Source: Nephrocerus scutellatus (lineage: Eukaryota; Arthropoda; Insecta; Diptera; Pipunculidae). Taken from it: DNA of 64,000 nucleotides. The notes beneath the pieces are model-generated. The model was not told where the DNA came from and did no database searches. It worked only from the letters and a program-made list of their open reading frames with translations. The stretch spans positions 108,851,908 through 108,915,907 of the forward strand of contig OX352763.1 of the NCBI GenBank assembly GCA_947095585.1, written 5' to 3'. Shown here piece after piece: positions 24,066 through 36,250 of the stretch. Positions within the stretch are counted from its first letter, which is position 1; every line of letters begins with the position of its first letter. Position numbers and translations under genes: made by a program.

Positions 24066-25045
24066 TGCCGGTATTATAAGAATACCGACTTCAATTCAAA
24101 TTTATGTTTTTTGAATATTGGTTAGTGCTAGATAGACAAAATTTAATAGGTCTATGGGAGAAGTGGAACTGCTTACCTATAGTTCATTAGTTGTTATATT
24201 CGTACAACTTTTACGATGATGCAGCACTTTGCGATTCTTCCTCATAACCTATATCAGATTTGTTTTTTCTTAATTACGCAGCTATACATCGAAGCAATCA
24301 AAATTACTTCAGCTTCTCATACTTTTCCTGTCAGCCATTCCGTTTCTTTTTGCCCGTTTTCAAATTGAAGATCTCAATCGAACAATTCAATTTTTACAAA
24401 TAACAATACCAAAACTAACAGAGGAAGCTCATAAAAATTCCTCAAAAATATAAAACAAACAGGTAGATGCAAGTAGCATCTACGTGTAGGAAATTTTGTA
24501 TTCATCCTGCCATTCGGTCAGGTATATGTCGAATTCAAATCTGATCGCATTCATATGATTATTACTCGTAGATACTTTTCTCCTTGAATCTTTCTGCAGA
24601 AAATTATTCAATTTTCAATTCAATTTGAATTCTGATGATGACTTGGAGGGTTATACCAACATTGTACAACCTCAAGACAATATGCGCAAGTAGGAAAATA
24701 ACTTTTCATTGTTCTTGAATTGCGTTGTTCGTGCACATGAGCAACTCTCATAAATTATTAGCTTCTTTCAATTTTCCGGTACTTCCATAAATTCTTTGTA
24801 TTTCACAAATATTTGCAATTCTTATGATTTTGGTATTAGTTATTTGGGTATGCTGCAGTATGTTCACCTGAATTCACAATGAAGTGAGTACACTTCACCG
24901 TTGACTGATTGCAATTATTTTAATTTTTTGAAAGTTATGTATTTATGCCCCTAGGCAGCTACTCAATTTGCACGATGATTTGAAACATTGAATGTGTTAT
25001 TGCATTACAATTGAATTATAATAGTCAGAAGATAGTAATCAGGCA
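24066..25045. other. Non-coding AT-rich stretch
   Basis: No gene or repeat recognised. Confidence 0.45.
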
Positions 25046-25400
25046 GTACATTAGGAGTCATAGTTTACGCAAGAACACTAATGATAATTCACAACGACTC
25101 ATAGAGTTAAGCAAGTAAGATTTTTGGCCATTATGATAGCAAGGTTCATGCGTAATAATACCCATCTGTGTAATTTCTGAGTTCTGATGGAGCCAGTCGC
25201 AACCGCCGCCAAGACGTGTACCTGATGACGGTACGAACGTGCTACTCGGACCACTATCATGTTGGTATGGTGCTCCGGTGATTGCATCATCAAAAAAAAT
25301 TTGTGAATCAGATTCGGCCATTCACAACGACGAGACCAGAAACCACTATGGTAAAGCGACAGGGTTTGCCTCTAATGTAGAATTCCATTGGCTCCGATGC
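25046..25400 (+). mobile_element. RTE-A endonuclease-end fragment
   Basis: Same orientation and order as 29935-30270: acgcaagaacactaatgat, cttgatggagcc-like, aacctgatgacggtacgaac, actatcatgttggtatggtgc, then the region leading to acgagaccagaaa. It codes for the end of the endonuclease (SDHYHV-like block near 25245) and the start of the linker. Broken by indels. Confidence 0.65.
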
Positions 25401-25439
25401 AGTGCGCAAATATGAAATGAATACGAGGGCTTATTCGCA

Positions 25440-27470
25440 CGAGTGAAGAGAGGATAGGAAGTATGGGACCCGACAGCGGGATAGGCCTTTTCTTTATTTC
25501 TTTTTTTTAAATTTCTACCCTAGCACATATGGCAAACACAACGACCTGAAAGATCTATTGTATCTTATGGTGTCTTTACCTTAAGAGACGTACCACCTCC
25601 CTAATGAACGATATACATCCTTAGTAGCAGAATTTCTCACCTCCACTGTCGAGCATATTTTCTTGTGAAAGATGCGTCTCCTTAACCAAAGTTATGCATT
25701 TGCAGATAATATACTCGGATGACTCTTCATCTTCCGAGCAGAACCTACATTGTCTTTGACCCCATACCAATTTTTTTAGGGTGATATTGCAAGCCACAAT
25801 GACCTTTTAGAAAACTGACCAGGCATCAAAAAGCATTAAAAAAATGATTTCCTTGTAGGAAACAGGTCTGATTAATTGTTTGGATTGCCTAAGCCCCGGG
25901 ACGATTTTCCAGTGGGCCAGACGATGTTCTACGATATTCCGGTTCTACCTCAAATTTCCTTCCAAAACAGTGCTCCCTGACCATAATGTCGGGGATAGTG
26001 CAGAAAATGTATTTTTTTGTCAAGGAGACCCACATAGTCACACGGTGTGTACCCTTATTCTATCCGCAGCTTAATTGCCATCTAGCAGCCGTCTTCCTAA
26101 TGAAGATTTGCAAGGGTGAAAGCCATACAACAGCTTCTAGTGCTGTCGTAGGGCAGGTGCGCATGGCACCAGTTATACCAAGGCTCAACGCTTCGTGTGT
26201 TTAGCAGAGTTGAAGAGTTTTCTGACTTTCTTTCTAAACTTAGCCAACTGGTCGTTCCACCAGGGAACCTTTCGTTTACACAAGCTGGTTTTAGGGATTA
26301 AGTTAATATACTGCCTCACCTAAGTCTCCTGTGGACTTAATAGATGTGACAAGCATATCTACATTAGAGAGCAGGACAAGTCCTGATATAGATTCCAGTC
26401 CGTGGACTTTGGATCATATCTAGAAGAAGCATGTGCCAGTTTACCAGGAAGGTCAAACCTGATGTGACAAGGAGGCTTTGTCGGCCACATGTCAGTTTTC
26501 AACAAAGTTGAAGATAAATCGACTGGGGAGAGGGAGCTCAACTACCTCTTCGCAAATCACATTTACGACGGTAGGTTTGGATCCTTTATTTAGTATATCT
26601 ACATTACTACTAATAAGATACTCTTAAAGACACCCACCGCTTCTATTAATGCGACCCCAGACCTCATGATGTGCATTTCCATCGCATCCTATGAGGTACT
26701 GGAAGTTTCTGTTCCGGAAGTGCTCTATCAGCTCCTGGACCTCTAAGGGCGGAATGATGTCGTCGTCGCCGGGGAAATATGCTGAAGCACACATGTGTTC
26801 TCCTCTCGGTCGTCGTAGCTACAAACAGCAGGGCCACCATATATTTCGTTAAGAATTCTGGAATAGGAAGAAAGTTGATGTTTGTGCTGATCAAGTAGGC
26901 CGCCCTTGGCACTGGCTCCTCGCATTTACAGATCAACTTACTTCTCCCGTTCAGTAGACCTTTTATCTGTTCGCTAATAACCCAATGCTGTTGGATGAGA
27001 CCAAAAGCGCGTAGGCGTATTAGAGGCCCTATGACCCACAAGGGGATTTAGGACATAAGTAAAAAGTAAGTAGGTTCGCCTGTAACACCCTGGATGCTGA
27101 AGTTGAAGGGGCGGCTTTTGCAAAAGCAAGAGCACTTCCTCTATCCTTCCCAATAGAAGAGCATATGGATTTCTCCGACATGACGCTACATGCATCAACG
27201 GTTGTGGATGCGTCATAATCAGAAGTTGCTGATTCCACGATCTCGCGAATTACAGATGGGGCCCGTATGTCTACGTCGTCTGAACTCTGGGTTGGGTTCG
27301 GCTGCTCAACAGCACACCTACCCGTTGAGGCCAACGAGAGCTCAACAGCTTCTCTAGATATAGCGCGTTGCTCAACAGGAGGACCCGAGGTTGATCGCAT
27401 TGAGATGCATCGATCTCATAATTATTAAAACTTGAATCAATAATGACCCACGAGTCCAAGTCTTAGCTGG
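25440..27470 (-). mobile_element. LOA-type LINE relic (ORF1 piece, endonuclease, 3' end)
   Basis: Read on the minus strand. The region 27460-27080 is a low-complexity Ser/Ala-rich ORF that could be ORF1. About 26990-26340 is an APE endonuclease: FPGDDDIIPPLEVQELIEHF and then YLIGCDGNAHHEVWG (about 26700-26650), with the typical GCDxNAHH motif, followed by SRFIFNFVEN-like sequence. The 3' portion (26330-25440) contains a Cys-rich block like CRFCSEDEESSEYIICKC (about 25740-25690), as in the C-terminus of LOA/R1-type ORF2. The RT is essentially missing. An RTE-C 3' end is inserted between the ORF1 and endonuclease parts. Confidence 0.65.
26985..27068 (+). mobile_element. RTE-C 3' end fragment
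   Basis: gcgcgtaggcgtattagagg, then gacccacaagggg and aggacataagtaa match the 3' ends at 36190-36250 and 59270-59335. This is a severe 5' truncation that landed inside the LOA-type element. Confidence 0.7.
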
Positions 27471-28524
27471 ATGGCAACGAGTTTAGGGATAAGAAACTGA
27501 ACTGGCCAGGACCGGACTTAAATTTAAGATAATTTAAAAATAAACTTAAGCTTGGTTGGCAAGAGTAGACTGTCCAGTTACGGTTTAAATTTGGGGAGCT
27601 TCAACAAAATGTGTAAGACATGGTCATACTGCTAATCGTAGGAGTTTAATGTGAGTTAAATTAATACCATTGCGTTTCTTTTAAAGACAAGAAAAAATAA
27701 AAAACACTGACGGTAAAGAAGAAAATTCAAATATTTCGGTGGCATTTAAAAAATTGATGCCCTGCCGCATAGAATCAGAATATGTTACATTTTGCGCAAT
27801 CAGAGTGTATTGCAAAATTTAAAGCTGTTCTGAAAAACAACTTAAAAAGCAAAAAGTACAAGTCCAATGTTTCTTAATTACATTTTCATACAAAAACACA
27901 AAAACAGATGTTCACAATTTTCCAAATACTCGTGCGATGTTTTCAGAAAAACAGAAATATTCAATTGTAATTGCATTTCAATGAAATTCACGGGGGAATA
28001 ATTCCCACGGAGTCATGTGTGCGGAATCGACTTGCTGACGAACAAAAAAGAAACACTTAAGCCTCCAAGATAAAGGTATGTATATGTACGCACTGTATAA
28101 ACATCCACAAATAGCAAAACAGAACAAAAGTGTGGATATTTGTGGATTTTCCGTTTGGGGATACTCAATACAAATGCGCTCATCTCATTCAAAATTGAAC
28201 TGTTTCGGTGATAGTTGAAGTTTTGTGCATTCTCCTCGCCACGGAGCGAAATTTCAGTCGCAAAATAACATCAAAATACAAAAACATAAACAGCACAACA
28301 ACAACAAAATAAAAAAAAAATAAAATTGAAAATGTGATTGCGAGATTTTTCTTTTAATTTCCCAACTATTCATGGATTGAGGAATTGCAAAAGCAAATTT
28401 GGAGGAATTTTTCGCTTATAACACAAATGAGATAGTAAAGCGGAGCTTCTCAGCTCGCCATATGGATAATTGTAATTCAGCCTAAAGACTGAATTATCTT
28501 TAAAGGATGTTACTTTAAAAAAAT
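27471..28524. other. Non-coding AT-rich stretch
   Basis: No gene seen. The sequence is A/T-rich with a cacaacaacaac-type run at 28288-28310. Confidence 0.45.
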
Positions 28525-28753
28525 TACATCATTGCAAGCTGAGCGCTTAACAATTGTTTTAAAGCAAGTCCCATACAAATTCTGACCTGTAGATGTGGAG
28601 TGGATTTAAAGTGACAAACTGAAAAAAAACGCACACTGAAAAATGCATGTCTTCTGAATTCTGAATGTCTCGTATATATATTGTATTTAATAGTAAAAGT
28701 TAAAATTAATGATGAGATAACGTTTGCACGTGAGACGCGTAACGTCATCGCAA
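28525..28753 (+). repeat. Dispersed repeat S, diverged copy
   Basis: gagcgcttaacaattgtttt, aagcaagtccc, aaattctgacctgtagatg and the tail cttctgaattctgaatg match 6418-6570 and 28966-29132 with many changes. Confidence 0.55.
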
Positions 28754-28965
28754 GCCAAGTTTTAAAACAAGTATTTTAAAAAAAAAAAGATTTACACGCG
28801 CCACACGTGACATGCGTCACCTCATTGCATGCCAAGTTTTAAAACAAGTATTTTAAAAAAAAAGATTTACACGGGCCACACGTGACATGCGTCACCTCAT
28901 CGCATGCCAAGTTTTAAAACAAGTAATTTAAAAAAAAATACACGCGACGCGCGTTGTCATCGCAA
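28754..28965 (+). repeat. Tandem repeat, 75-77 bp period
   Basis: The phrase gccaagttttaaaacaagta starts at 28754, 28831 and 28906. Between the copies lie an A-run, gatttacacg, and ccacacgtgacatgcgtcac. The array runs straight into a repeat S copy whose ttgttttaaaacaagtccc resembles the same phrase, so the array may have grown from part of repeat S. Confidence 0.75.
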
Positions 28966-29132
28966 GCCGAGCGCTTACCAATTGTTTTAAAACAAGTCCC
29001 ATCAAATTCTGACTGGTAGAAGTCACGATATACAATCGGACAAACGTACAACCCGACAAACCGACGCTAGAGAAATTTTCTTGTCCTCTGATTATTAGCT
29101 TCGCCCTTCGGGCTCGCAATAATTTTTAATGC
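28966..29132 (+). repeat. Dispersed repeat S, copy with hairpin end
   Basis: The best-preserved copy: gccgagcgcttaccaattg, ttttaaaacaagtcccatc, gactggtagaag, then gcttcgcccttcgggctcgc. The gcccttcgggc hairpin (about 29104-29114) closes the repeat. Confidence 0.65.
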
Positions 29133-29518
29133 GAATCGGAAAGAACTCTCTGTAGTATATACCCATCAGGTACGTATAATACGAAATATTCAACAAAAAT
29201 TTTGGGTCTCTTTTGGATATTTTGGTAGGTAACCTACCGATTTGGAGTCAACTTCCTCAACATCAACTTTCAACTTCGAGCTCCATTCAGTTAACGTTCC
29301 AAACTGAAATTTAATTTCCTATCACAGTCACAGTAAATGTACAAAACCAGATAACTCCCGACGACGGGATATTAGCTGACTGGTGGAAGTGCGATCAAAC
29401 CTCCACGTGGTGGCCGCCTGTAATTTTCCTTCAATACAGAAAAAGCTGAATGATCGAGCGAGTCCATACAAAGTAAGGTTGGTGGCAGGCCAATAACCTC
29501 GCCCGTAAAAAAAATTTA

Positions 29519-29645
29519 TTAATAATAATAATAATAACATTCGGCGCGACAGACCGCATCAGCTTCTAGTGAGCATTTGTGCTTTGCATGTATATTTTTT
29601 CACATAAATGGAAAGGACCTACAATTTAATGCCAAATCCGAACGG
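29519..29645 (+). repeat. Dispersed repeat T, copy 2
   Basis: Matches 6566-6700: aataataataataacattcg, acagaccgcatcagcttctag, gagcatttgtg, catgtatatttttt, ggacctacaatttaatgcc. It sits between the RTE-A leader and its endonuclease. Confidence 0.6.
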
Positions 29646-30495
29646 CCAATTGCGAAGCTTTTCGTGACAAGTTATTACTATCGGACGTTCGCAAGACATT
29701 CGCGAAAGGTAGGACACCGTGAAAAATACTTTAGAGCAGATTTAAAAACATAAGCCTCATATACGTTCACGCACCTACAGATGATGCCCCAGATGATGAA
29801 AAAGAGGAATTCTTTGAATCAGTCGAACGGGAACTTGCCTGTCCTGTCCTCAGTATATGACGTAAAAATCACTCTGGGGGATATGAATGCCAAAATAGGT
29901 AGGGAGCCTGGCAGTACATTGACACCCATAGCTTACACGAGAACACTAATGACAATGGACAACGAGTCATAGAGATGGCAGCAAGCAATAATATGGTCAT
30001 TGCGAGTACATGGTTTGAAAGTAAAAATATCAACAAAGCCACCTGGGTATCTCCTGATGGAGCCGCTCGCAACCACATAGACCTGCCGCCGCAACAAGAA
30101 TCTGATGACGGTACGAACCTACCGAGGTGCCAACATCGAGTCAGACCACTATCTTTTTGTTACGGTGCTCCGACCGCGGAATGCGTCATTACGAAAGACT
30201 GCATCCGCCAATCAGATTCGAGTCAACACGGTTGCCCTTCACAACTAAAAGACCAGAAACAGCTACGGTTAAGCGATTGGGTTTTCCGTAAATGCAGGGA
30301 GAGAGTTAGTCCTGGGGCTGAGATATCGGGCGTAGACGAGAAACGTACAAGTCTTAGGATACTGACATTAGTACTGCTGACCCCATCTTAGCCAGAAGTC
30401 GTAGAGATCGCAATGACTGGTTCGATGACGAATGTAAGCTATCGACTGAACGTAATAATATTAGGAGAATAATCTATCTGTGAACTAGAACAGTA

Positions 30496-30897
30496 CATCA
30501 TTCTTTGAGTGGGACGAACCCTACTTGCCTAGCTTTCGCCAATAACCATGCTCATGAACTATTCCCATTTAGCGGTCGTCCCTTCGAGAGTACACCGTAA
30601 GCCCCCACGTTTCATCCCTAGAAGGAGCTGAGTCCTTAATCAACGTTGTCCTAAGACCGGTGAACCTTACGGTCGGCCTTATTTTATCTGTGGACACGGA
30701 CAACTCCCGCGGTACCAACGCGACCTTGGTGAGATCTGATCTGATTCTAAGAACCAGTTGTCCACTTCGGGTCGTAAGTACGAATACATTACTCATCCCG
30801 AGCATACACTAAGCACCCTCGACCCTTCATTAATATTCCGTGTTCAAGTCCTGCACCATTCCAGATAAGATTTTATGCTGCAGATGGACCCCACGGG
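30496..30897. mobile_element. 402 bp insertion flanked by a 14 bp target-site duplication
   Basis: The RTE-A linker is interrupted here. The host word gaactagaacagta occurs on both sides (30482-30495 and 30898-30911) but once in the uninterrupted 1.7 kb copy. The insert is GC-richer than its surroundings. On the minus strand it holds a 78-codon open stretch (30569-30805) reading SGQLVLRIRSDLTKVALVPREL and SAPSRDETWGLTVYSRRDDR. I do not recognise it. There is no poly-A and no inverted repeat. A 14 bp duplication fits LINE-mediated insertion of a truncated transcript or a SINE-like unit. Confidence 0.6.
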
Positions 30898-32424
30898 GAA
30901 CTAGAACAGTAAGTAAGCGAAGACTAGGCGCGGAAGTTCTACCAAAAAGTCCGCCGGTATGACGCAATATACAACACTTTCATGAGTTGCTAAATGGCCA
31001 GCTAACTGAGGAATTAGAGGCTCCATCAATGACCAAATTCCTCACAATGCTGCCGCCAACAATCTTAGACGATTTAAGCAGAATTATCAGCGGAGCTGAT
31101 AAAAAAAAGAAGTTCTCGCAATACACCAAACATATCATGAAATAATAGTGCAAATATGGGAGGAAGAAGCGACGCCAGAAGACTGGTGAAAAGGCATCTT
31201 GTGCCAGAACATAATAAAGGAAGAACATACAGCAATTATTGTGGTATAACGCTGTTTAGTACCGCGTATACAATTTTCTCCTCTATCCTTAAATACAACA
31301 TAGCGCCATACGCTAAATTCACCATTGGTCCATACCAGTGTGGCTTCATTTCAGGCAAATCAACAACTGATCATATTTTTACCTTTAGGCAGGTGATGGG
31401 AAAATATCTAGAGTTTCTAAACTCTACACCATTTTTGTATAGTCTTTAAAGCCACCTATGATAGCATAACTTTTATAGGGTTAGGTTAGGTCAAATGGCC
31501 AACACACTTAGACCAGTACTTGTCCTTTGTGATAAAACTTTATACAGCCATGACAGAATTCGGCATCCCAAATAAACTGACACGACTTTGTAGGTTGACC
31601 ATGACCAATGTTAATATCTGTAAAGGGGACAGGCCTGCATCCTCTTCAAACTGGCGTTGGAGAAAATGATCCGAGACTCTGACGTAACGCTTAGAGGAAC
31701 AATCCTCTACAAGTCCATTCAAACACTGGCTTACGCAGACAACATTGACATTGTTGGTAGAAACCCAAGACCTGTACAGGAAGCTTTCATGCAGATCGAT
31801 CTGGTGGCAAAAAAGTGCAGGGGTTGCATATAGATTAGAGCAAAACAAGGTACTTGGTGGCCAAGTCAGCGAGTAGAAAATTCCACATTGGTTCCTCAAT
31901 TAAAATAGTGTAACATAGCCTACTTTAGTCTGTGAAGACTCTTCAAACCTTGGAATTTAACCATAACATCAAAGCTGCTGGTATATAAGACAATGGTCAT
32001 ACAAATACATACATATGGATCCGAGACTTGGGCGCCTAGCGAAAAGCATTCTGACCTCTTAGCCTTGTTCGAGAGAAAAGTCTTACGGAGAATTGTTGGC
32101 CCCGTATTTGAGGAATTCCGATTTCAGAAATTCTATTATGATGCGTTCTACGAGCGTTACCGCGATCTCGACATCGTGAAGAGTTCAGTATGCTTCAATG
32201 GGCAGGACGCTAACTTGCATGAGCGAAGAAGATCCTTCTCGGAAAGTCCTTTGTGGTAGGATTTGTGGAACACGACAGCGAGGCTGGTCAAGCTCACGCT
32301 ATAAGAATGGCGTAGGCCAGGACGCCCAGAGTTTATGGATGCCAAACTCGATCACACCGGGAACGATGGAGAGATTTTTTGCGCCGGACCCTGGTTGTAG
32401 AGCCAAATATGATGATGATGAAGG

Positions 32425-33000
32425 TTTACGATTATATCCGCTATTCCGAGATTTAGCAATGCTGTACAGATAGCTTTTCTGGATATTTTATCGAATGCGA
32501 TGACTTCTGCTCTATAGGTGAAGACCGTTCGGAATGCACAGGATATTCTGAGCGACCGCAGTCTGTACGCTGCTGTAACTCCTTTCATGTAGTTGGCGCA
32601 AGAAGTCGCCGGGTGCCATATATAGGCACCGCATACATTAATATCGTGGCATTGACCCTTGCCAGCGGTTTTCTTATCGGCTGCTTTGGCCCACCAGTAT
32701 TTGGCAATATTCTCGCAAGAGTTATCCCTGCACATGATGCCTTTTCACTGGCATATCTCAGATGCTCCTTAAAATTGAGCCTGTGATCCAGCAGGACTCC
32801 GAGGTATTTTATATGTGGACTCGATGTGATGCTATGTCCGCCGACTCCGATAGTCAAACTTTCCACCTTTTCCCTGCTACTTATCAGTACTTCTTTGTTT
32901 TTGTGATTCGCTAGCACTAACCCGACTTCATGTCGATAGCTAAATGTCATTTGCAATATTTCCGTGTCGCATCCGAGGCCTGTTTCAGTTTCTTGATTAA
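32425..33000 (-). mobile_element. R1-clade-like LINE RT fragment
   Basis: A fairly fresh piece of RT thumb and downstream region on the minus strand: YRHEVGLVLANHKNKEVLIS, then SPHIKYLGVLLDHRLNFKEHL, ASCAGITLARILPNTGGPKQ and a YRLRSLRISCAFRTV block after one frame change near 32610. These wordings are typical of R1-like ORF2 between the YADD box and the C-terminus. It lies tail to tail with the RTE-A copy. Confidence 0.75.
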
Positions 33001-34985
33001 TTTATTTTTTTTTACAGGTAGGTTACTAGCCTAGCGCATAACCTCCATAGCGGTAGAGTGCCACGAATTGTACCTGAGGTCACCAATTTTATATTTACAT
33101 GTATATAGCGAGTTGCTTTATGCAAGACAGATGCCCGCCGCAGCCGACCATAGAAACAAACTCTGCTGTAGCCGCCCCTAACCTGGGGCACAGACTTATT
33201 ATTACTTAGCCGGAACTTTAAAGTGTCTCGCAGCCTAAAAGCTTAATAAAAACCACATTAAACGCTTTCTTTACTGCAGAATTCATTTGGAGCAAAATGA
33301 ATGCTATGAAAATTAACAAAAACCATCGCTGGATTGGTTGGATTCGTTTGCAACTCATTCTGTCGATAAAAATTGGTAATAAATAACCAATTCATAAAGT
33401 ACCCAGAAGCATATCTCTATTTCAGTCAAGTCTTTAATTTAATTATAATAATTTTTGAACAATATTTGTTCTGATATTATCCACTTCCATTCATATCCAA
33501 ATAGCATCATATTAACTGAATACTTGCAATTCATTCTCTCCTCCACTATAACTTTATCAACGGATTTACCGAATAATCGGAAGCGCAAATAAATGCAACA
33601 TAAATATTAATGGATTAATGTGATATTCTTGTGCATATTTTGTGGAAAAGTTTAAAGTGCACAAGTACCGTAAAATTGTCATTGTACTGAATTATTGCAT
33701 TTTATCATCCTACACCCCCTAAGTACTGCAGAATGACGAAGAAATTAATAAAAATATTTATCTGCCATTAATATCTGATACGACCGCATTATGTTATTAA
33801 AGTGGATTAAAATATTTGCTTCTCTCTTACCTTAATCAGATGAAGCTCGATGCTTGATACTCGATGCTATGGCTTCTGATGGGCATCCGATCTTTTCGTA
33901 ATCAATTCGAGAATTGCTTGCTTGCTCTGGAATATTCCAAAAATATCCACAAACAATACAAATCACACATGTGTATGACTGTGAGTGTTTCTATCGCGAA
34001 ATCCAAACGAAAACGAACATAAACATTTGCAATTTCACTAAACAATCGAATAGGAAATTTTTTCTGCAACAACAATCACCGATGGAATTTCAATTTCCAC
34101 AACTCAACAATTTTAGATACATATACGAGTACAATCTCAATCTTTTGCTACATATTTGTTGTAGCAAAATCAATCGGATGCGGATTGATTTAGTGTTGAT
34201 TTCCAATCCATTTGCTGAGATCTATTTAGGTATTTGGGAGGAAGTGGTTGCACCTACATCAGGTAAAAGGTGAAATGGTTTTTGTTAATTTGTTGGTAAA
34301 TGGATGTAAACAATTGTTTTTCCTTTAAATACACAATCACATGAGTAAACACCACCGATACTCAAATATTTTTCTAAGCGCTAATGATAATGTTGTGGCA
34401 CAAACGAGAGTTACTTTTCTATTTTGTTAAGCAACAATTTTTTTTTTTTATAAATTTGTTAAATTGTTACTATCTTTTATAGATTTATTTTTTAATTTTA
34501 ATTTTTACAATTGAATAATTTTTGGCTTATTTTTAAAAACACACAATTACATTTTTTCTTGTCACTAAAAATTAATTTAAAGATAATTTGTTAAGAATTG
34601 ATTATCACCATTTTAAATATTTGATTTTCTCATTAAAATTAATGTAACTCACTATTATTTATTTATAATTATATTAGATAAAATTATTTTTAAGTTTTTT
34701 TCATCGCAAATGTTGAATAGGAGTTTGTAAGGTAGCCGATGGCAATTAAATCTGAAAAAAAAATAATTTGTTTATTTTCAATATGGATAGGTACTATTAA
34801 CTATTTAAATTATCATCATTGTAAGTTTTATTTGGTTAAATCTAAGTACAGTTTACTACAATATGTATTTATAAATACCAATTAAGAGATTATAATTTTT
34901 CTTTTCTTTACTGCTATAAAATATAAATGATTTAATTGTGTATTTTTAATTTTTTATTTTTTATACATTTTTTGGGGATCTGCAT
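33001..34985. other. Non-coding AT-rich stretch
   Basis: At 33010-33045 tttttacaggtaggttactagcc resembles the inverted RTE-A leader (ttttacaggcgaggttattg at 38000). Otherwise no gene or repeat is recognised. 34280-34980 is extremely AT-rich with long T-runs. Confidence 0.45.
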
Positions 34986-34989
34986 TGCG

Positions 34990-36250
34990 ATTGAAAAGTG
35001 CAGCGTAGTGTAAGACGTGACAAACGTAAATATATTAACAACCTGGCCTCAGAAGCAGAGAAAGCAGCGAGCAGGTGCGATAGCAGAACAGTTTACAGAA
35101 TCACCAAAGAGTTGACAGGTGGTCATCGCTCTAGCCAACACCCGGTGAAAGGCCTAGATGGTGCCGTACTCGTTTCAGATGAGGATCAGCTCAAGCGATG
35201 GAAGGAGCATTTCTCTACGGTCCTTAACCGTGTATTCGCCAATGACATGCACCCATATCAAACGGAGCTGCCGGAAGTAACAATTTCCCGAATTCGCACC
35301 TCAACTTCCAGTAAAGATGAAATCGCTACCGCGATCAATTCGGAATTCGAGATCCTAAGTGGGGTACGACAAGGTTGCATTCTATCGCCGATACTATTTT
35401 TGTTGGTGATTATCGATGTACTTCGCGCAGCTTTATCTACTGGAAACGGAGGAATTCGTTGGACTCTTACATCTCAACTTAAACATCAGGACTACGTTGA
35501 CGAAGTTTGTTTACTTTCACACAGGATTATGGAGCTGCACCAAATGACAAAAAATGTGGAAAATGTTGCGGGTTTGAAGATTAATACTGCCAAAGCCAAA
35601 ATCATCAATCTCTAACTAACTCAGTAACTCAAGTTAACATTGCCGGACAGCCGGTAGAGCGAGTAGAGAGTTTCCAATATCTTGGGAGTGTTGTCTCGAC
35701 TGAAGGTGGAACCGAATAGGATATTGTCAACCGAATCGGCAAAGCAAAATCAGTGTTTGGAATGATGTCCATGATATGGCGAAGAAATGCGACCAGCCTA
35801 AACATCAAGCTGCGACTGTTCCGTTCAAATGTTGAATCTGTGCTATTGTATGGGTGCAGCACTTTGATGGTGACCGCTACTATCACAAAAAGATTACAAA
35901 CGTTCGTAAATAGGAGCCTACCGTATCTGTAACGAACATCTTTACGAGAGAACGGGTCAGGAACCAATAGGCACAACCATCCGACGACGGAAGTGGCTGT
36001 GGATTGGTCACACACTCCGAAAAGGCGACAGTTCCATAACAAACTACGCAATGCAATGGAATCCATTATCTCAGGATGGTAGAAGAACCGGGTCGTCCGA
36101 GAAATACATGACGCAGAACAGTTGAGAAGGAGTCACGGCAATTTGGGAAGAGTTGGAGAGAGCTGATGCTCATTGCCAGGAACTGCACACGATGGCGCGT
36201 AAGCATTGTAGAGGCACTAGAACCCACAAGGGGATATAGGACATAAGTAA
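34990..36250 (+). mobile_element. RTE-type LINE (family RTE-C), internally deleted in frame
   Basis: A 205-codon open frame (34998-35615) begins with the linker (RSVRRDKRKYINNLASEAEK, TVYRITKELTGGHRSS, LKRWKEHFSTVLNR, EIATAIN). At about 35340 it jumps straight to the late RT (FEILSGVRQGCILSPILF, then DYVDEVCLLSHRIMEL) without breaking the frame. The RT motifs before B are therefore gone. The catalytic box reads YVDE rather than YADD, so it cannot work. After the stop the element goes on (ERVESFQYLGSVVSTEGGTE at 35657-35715; LRLFRSNVESVLLYGCS; RRRKWLWIGHTLRK at about 35980-36020) to the 3' end caaggggatataggacataa (36226-36245). Confidence 0.85.

Larger units (their letters stand above)
29362..32420 (+). 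mobile_element. RTE-type LINE (RTE-A), longest copy, with insertions
   Basis: 5' leader piece at 29378-29515; repeat T lies at 29519-29645. The endonuclease runs 29750-30200 (VHAPTDDAPDDEKEEFFES broken by a shift, LGDMNAKIGRE at 29877-29910, TWVSPDGAARNHIDL at 30040-30085). The linker runs 30210-30480 and resumes at 30912 after a 402 bp insert. The RT is visible at 31190-31450 (NYCGITLF, GPYQCGFISGKSTTDHIF), then TMTNVNICKG, and a YADN-like remnant of the catalytic box near 31730. The C-terminal domain runs 32020-32390 (SETWAPSEKHSDLL, FERKVLRRIVGP). The tail gagccaaatatgatgatgatg (32399-32419) ends it. Stops and shifts throughout. It is the only RTE-A copy here with much of its RT. Confidence 0.85.

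Noticed and set aside
31479..31492. Telomeric TTAGG repeats (ggttaggttagg)
   Set aside because: Only two units, inside an RTE-A copy; flies lack TTAGG telomeres, and such words are common in fly repeats.
35629..36066. 145-codon minus-strand frame
   Set aside because: Antisense to the RTE-C RT and C-terminal region.
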